Assembly: GCF_017551775.1 (NCBI RefSeq)
Contig: NZ_JAFZKX010000012.1
Coordinates: forward strand, 1-64,000
DNA from: Fibrobacter sp.
GTDB taxonomy: Bacteria; Fibrobacterota; Fibrobacteria; Fibrobacterales; Fibrobacteraceae
DNA: 64,000 nt
Direction of reading: 5' to 3'
This document shows, piece after piece, positions 61,361-64,000 of this stretch. A program made the translations under genes and the position numbers. Within the stretch, counting starts at the first letter, position 1. The number at the start of each line of letters is the position of its first letter. The notes beneath the pieces are model-generated. The model was given only the letters and a program-made list of their open reading frames with translations. It made no database searches and was not told the origin of the DNA.

Positions 61361-62754
61361 CAGTCAATCAGCGGAATAATCTTGCCTATGCGGGACCAGC
61401 GGATCCTGAAGGGGATGCGCCACCAGGTAAGGGGATTGCCCAGGCTGAATGCCTGGTCGTCGTTCTCGAAGGAGAAGTAAATCACGAACGCCTTGGCGCG
61501 GATGTTCCTCAGGTTCACGAAACCCCAGTAGCGGCTGTCCGCAGAATTGTCGCGGTTGTCTCCCATCATGAAGAACAGCGGAGTCTTCACGACGTAGTTT
61601 TCAATCGGCTTGCCGTCCACGAGCAGGCGACGGCGAATTTCGAAATGGTGACCGGCCGGCGCAGCGCTATCCGGAGCGGTTTCCACCGAGGCCACAGCGA
61701 GGGAATCGGCGGAACTGTCGGCAACAGCAGAATCGGCGGAAGCGGCAGGCGCATTGAGCATAGCGACATTTCCTTCGAGGTCGCCCAGCACGGAGCCTTC
61801 GAAGCTCACGTAGCTCACCTGGCGCGAGAACCCGCCCTTCATGTGCGGATCGATAAGCGGCAGGAATCCGATTCTCGAAAGTTCGCGGAAGTAGGAGAAG
61901 TTCATCGGGGCGCCCACGGTATCACCCTGCGTGAGCCTCTGCTGCAACACGATACGGTTCCTCGTGAACATGGCATTCAGCAGCATGCCGCGGTCGCTTT
62001 CCACGGGAACCCTGAAGTTTTCAAATTCGTAGTTGTTGTCCTCGACACCGTCCTTCAGGAGGGTGATATCCAGTTCCACGCGGCTGTCCGGATTTTCCTG
62101 CTGGATGATGGAGCGCACCCACCAAAGGCGTTCGAGCGACTGCGATGCAATGTCAAGCGTGTCACCCACGCTCGGTATCACGAACTCTTCGCGCTCGTCT
62201 CTCGGAGAAGACTTCGTACGGAACGACGCCGTCCACTTGCCGCGCCCGGGAAGCGAATCCTGGCGCACGCCATTGATAAAGAGTTTGCCCTTGTGGACCG
62301 CAAGCGTATCGCCGCTCACGCCGACGCAGCGCTTGATGTAGTCCTTCGGGCCGTCCGCATAGTGAACCAAGTGCGGTTGGCCTTCTTCGGGTTCGTGGTC
62401 CCAGTAGTAGTTCCCGAACATCAGCGCATTGAACAAGTGCGTGTAACGCGCGGGATTGTTGTCGGGATACTCAGGCTCCCCCGGGTAACGGAATATCACC
62501 ACGTCGCCGGGCTTGGGCTGGGTATAGCCGGGGAAATGTTGGTTCGAAAACGGAATCGGGGAGCCGTAGGTAAACTTGAGCCCCAGCAGAAAGTCGCCGG
62601 TATGGAGCGAGTCTTCCATGGATCCGCTCGGGATCTGGAAGGCCTGTATCACATACTGTATGACGACAAGTGCAAGTATAATGGGAACGATGATTTCCCG
62701 CGAAAGCGCCTTGAGAAATTTCACAATCGAGAACTTTTTCGGTGTCTGATCCAT
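61360..62754 (-). CDS. lepB: Signal peptidase I, enlarged
   Basis: This protein has 464 residues, longer than most S26 signal peptidases. One N-terminal anchor (about 20-38) precedes the catalytic Ser motif IPSGSMEDSLHTGD. The catalytic Lys is in PKDYIKRCVG, and the final box is MMGDNRDNSADSRYWG. Between the Lys and final boxes lies an insertion of about 220 residues ending in an Ala/Ser-rich stretch (ADSAVADSSADSLAVASVE). It cleaves signal peptides of exported proteins. Confidence 0.92.
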   Translation of the reverse strand: MDQTPKKFSIVKFLKALSREIIVPIILALVVIQYVIQAFQIPSGSMEDSLHTGDFLLGLKFTYGSPIPFSNQHFPGYTQPKPGDVVIFRYPGEPEYPDNNPARYTHLFNALMFGNYYWDHEPEEGQPHLVHYADGPKDYIKRCVGVSGDTLAVHKGKLFINGVRQDSLPGRGKWTASFRTKSSPRDEREEFVIPSVGDTLDIASQSLERLWWVRSIIQQENPDSRVELDITLLKDGVEDNNYEFENFRVPVESDRGMLLNAMFTRNRIVLQQRLTQGDTVGAPMNFSYFRELSRIGFLPLIDPHMKGGFSRQVSYVSFEGSVLGDLEGNVAMLNAPAASADSAVADSSADSLAVASVETAPDSAAPAGHHFEIRRRLLVDGKPIENYVVKTPLFFMMGDNRDNSADSRYWGFVNLRNIRAKAFVIYFSFENDDQAFSLGNPLTWWRIPFRIRWSRIGKIIPLID

Positions 62755-62766
62755 ATGATTCCAGAA

Positions 62767-63537
62767 TTATAGATTGCGAACGGTCTTCACGAAGTTGCGG
62801 CTCACAAGAATCTGCGTATGGTCCTTGTCGCGCAAAATGACATTCAGCCTGCTCGAGTCCGTCTTGCGGATTTCGGCGATGTAGTCGATGGCTACAAGAT
62901 GAGCGCGGTGCACACGCACGAACTGGCGCGGGTCGAGTTTCTTCTCGAGATCCACGAGCGGCGTGTCGATGACGTATTGGTTCGTGGGCGTATAGATGGT
63001 GGTGTACTTTTCCTCGCTGTGGAAGCGGATGATTTCGTCCACGCTCACGAGCAAGATGCGGTCGCCAATCTTGACCTGGACGCGCTGCAGGTACTGGTCG
63101 CCCATCGCCATAAGGGAACGGAACTTTTCCCACGAGAAATCCGCAGGCATCTGGTTCGTCGCCTCGATATCGGGCAAGCGCTTGCGCAGTTTTTCCATCG
63201 TGCTCTCGAGGCGCTCGGGGTCCACCGGCTTCAGCAGGTAATCCACCGTATTTTCCTCATAGGCGCGGAGCGCAAAATTCTCATAAGCCGTCGTGAACAC
63301 GATGAGCGGCATAATGTCTTCGTCCACGTTCTTCAGGACCTCGAAGGCGTCCATGTCGGGCATCTGGATGTCCAGGAACACAACATCGGGGGCAAGTTCG
63401 TTTATCTTGGAGATGGCTTGGCTACCCGATGACGCCTCGTCGATAATATCGAGATCGTCAGGATACTTTTCCAAAAGCGAGCGGATGCGCATGCGCGCGA
63501 GCGGCTCGTCATCGATAATCAGAGTTCTTGCCTTCAT
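62767..63537 (-). CDS. LytTR-type response regulator
   Basis: This 256-residue protein has a receiver domain (1-120) with acidic pair DDE, phosphoacceptor Asp56 in VVFLDIQMPD, and K in LLKPVD. The LytTR DNA-binding domain is at about 150-256 (VSVDEIIRFHSEEKYTTIY, FVRVHRAHLVAIDYI). No histidine kinase gene is adjacent in this window. Its ATG shares a base with the stop of the NlpE-like gene, and lepB follows after 12 bases. Confidence 0.92.
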   Translation of the reverse strand: MKARTLIIDDEPLARMRIRSLLEKYPDDLDIIDEASSGSQAISKINELAPDVVFLDIQMPDMDAFEVLKNVDEDIMPLIVFTTAYENFALRAYEENTVDYLLKPVDPERLESTMEKLRKRLPDIEATNQMPADFSWEKFRSLMAMGDQYLQRVQVKIGDRILLVSVDEIIRFHSEEKYTTIYTPTNQYVIDTPLVDLEKKLDPRQFVRVHRAHLVAIDYIAEIRKTDSSRLNVILRDKDHTQILVSRNFVKTVRNL

Positions 63538-63995
63538 CAGGGTTTCTCTCCTTCAACTTTCGGTTTGTTGATAATCCTTATCAGGTCCGCCGGCATGCCG
63601 TCCTTGTCCCTATAGACGTCGCCAGTCCCCGTCAACAGGGAAAGCGCGCCGGATTTCCCGACCTGAAAATTCCACTTTGTACCATTGTCCAGCGCAACAA
63701 CCACCTTGTCTTCCATCCCGGAGAACCGGCCTTTCAAGGAATCGACCTTGGCCGTATCCACAATCACGGTTTCCACGACAGAGACGGTGCTATCTTCGGC
63801 TATTTCCATGCGCACCATACGCGCCTTGCAGTTATCGCACGGAAGGCGCCCGACATAGAGGCCGGCAATGCCCTTGGGGAGTTCGACCTTCGGCAAATCC
63901 GGAAGCGGCGCGGACTTTTCTTCTTGCGAACAAGCATTAAGCATCACGCACGAAAATAGGCCTGCAAGAAGACCTGTACAAAACAAATTCTTCAT
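63537..63995 (-). CDS. NlpE-like lipoprotein
   Basis: This 152-residue lipoprotein has lipobox LNAC (CSQEEKSA). The motif GLYVGRLPCDNCKARMVRMEI is the hallmark of the NlpE N-terminal domain, with its CxxC-type pair. In Enterobacteria NlpE signals surface adhesion or copper stress to Cpx; here the first gene downstream encodes a LytTR regulator, so a sensory link is possible. It probably heads the operon to dinG. Confidence 0.8.
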   Translation of the reverse strand: MKNLFCTGLLAGLFSCVMLNACSQEEKSAPLPDLPKVELPKGIAGLYVGRLPCDNCKARMVRMEIAEDSTVSVVETVIVDTAKVDSLKGRFSGMEDKVVVALDNGTKWNFQVGKSGALSLLTGTGDVYRDKDGMPADLIRIINKPKVEGEKP

Positions 63996-64000
63996 ATAAG

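Overview
The window looks like chromosomal DNA of a Fibrobacter species (phylum Fibrobacterota). The evidence is two lineage-typical paralogous families side by side: lipoproteins with the FISUMP domain (Fibrobacter succinogenes major paralogous domain, TIGR02145) and small proteins of the TIGR02147 family. Polyserine linkers, a C-terminal sorting-like tail, a lipoprotein expansin and a CE2-type acetyl esterase also fit a cellulolytic gut or rumen bacterium. Several promoters carry a TAnnTTTG box like the -7 element of Bacteroidota, in keeping with the FCB superphylum.

Region 1-18.6 kb (all minus strand) is an array of cassettes. Each has a TIGR02147 gene with an HTH-like N-terminal segment, directly followed by, and usually overlapping, one or more large lipoprotein genes. 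The lipoproteins share an N-terminal 'QKGPF' region but have different C-termini (one to three FISUMP domains, or a beta-rich module). Two more TIGR02147-lipoprotein pairs lie at 36.7-38.3 kb and 48.7-51.2 kb. Upstream of the TIGR02147 genes are short half-site motifs whose sequence differs between cassettes and follows differences in the predicted recognition helix. This looks like a diversified, self-regulating surface-protein system and is the main finding. One cassette (13.6-18.6 kb) records a tandem duplication of a regulator/LP1/LP2 module, followed by complementary decay of one LP1 copy and one regulator copy.

Region 18.7-28.9 kb holds a large secreted InlB-repeat protein, a three-gene Na+-pumping decarboxylase operon without its alpha subunit, a tRNA-Lys(CTT), a small outer-membrane barrel, a secreted protein whose start is frameshifted at an A8 tract, a lipoprotein expansin, and two BatC-like TPR/low-complexity proteins.

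Region 29.1-36.6 kb is a glycan cluster: three polytopic glycosyltransferase-like proteins, a GtrA flippase and a UDP-galactopyranose-mutase-like flavoprotein. Region 38.5-47.5 kb is mostly housekeeping: M18 aminopeptidase, an MlaD-type protein, and an operon ispA-dxs-SpoU methyltransferase-pyrF. Region 47.6-64 kb holds secreted proteins, a diguanylate cyclase, a CE2 esterase, a c-type cytochrome, an XPB-N-terminal-like protein, and a probable operon NlpE-like lipoprotein / LytTR regulator / signal peptidase I / Ig-like lipoprotein / exonuclease-DinG helicase.

No insertion sequence, prophage, CRISPR array or rRNA gene was seen. All assignments come from reading the sequence; no database search was run.
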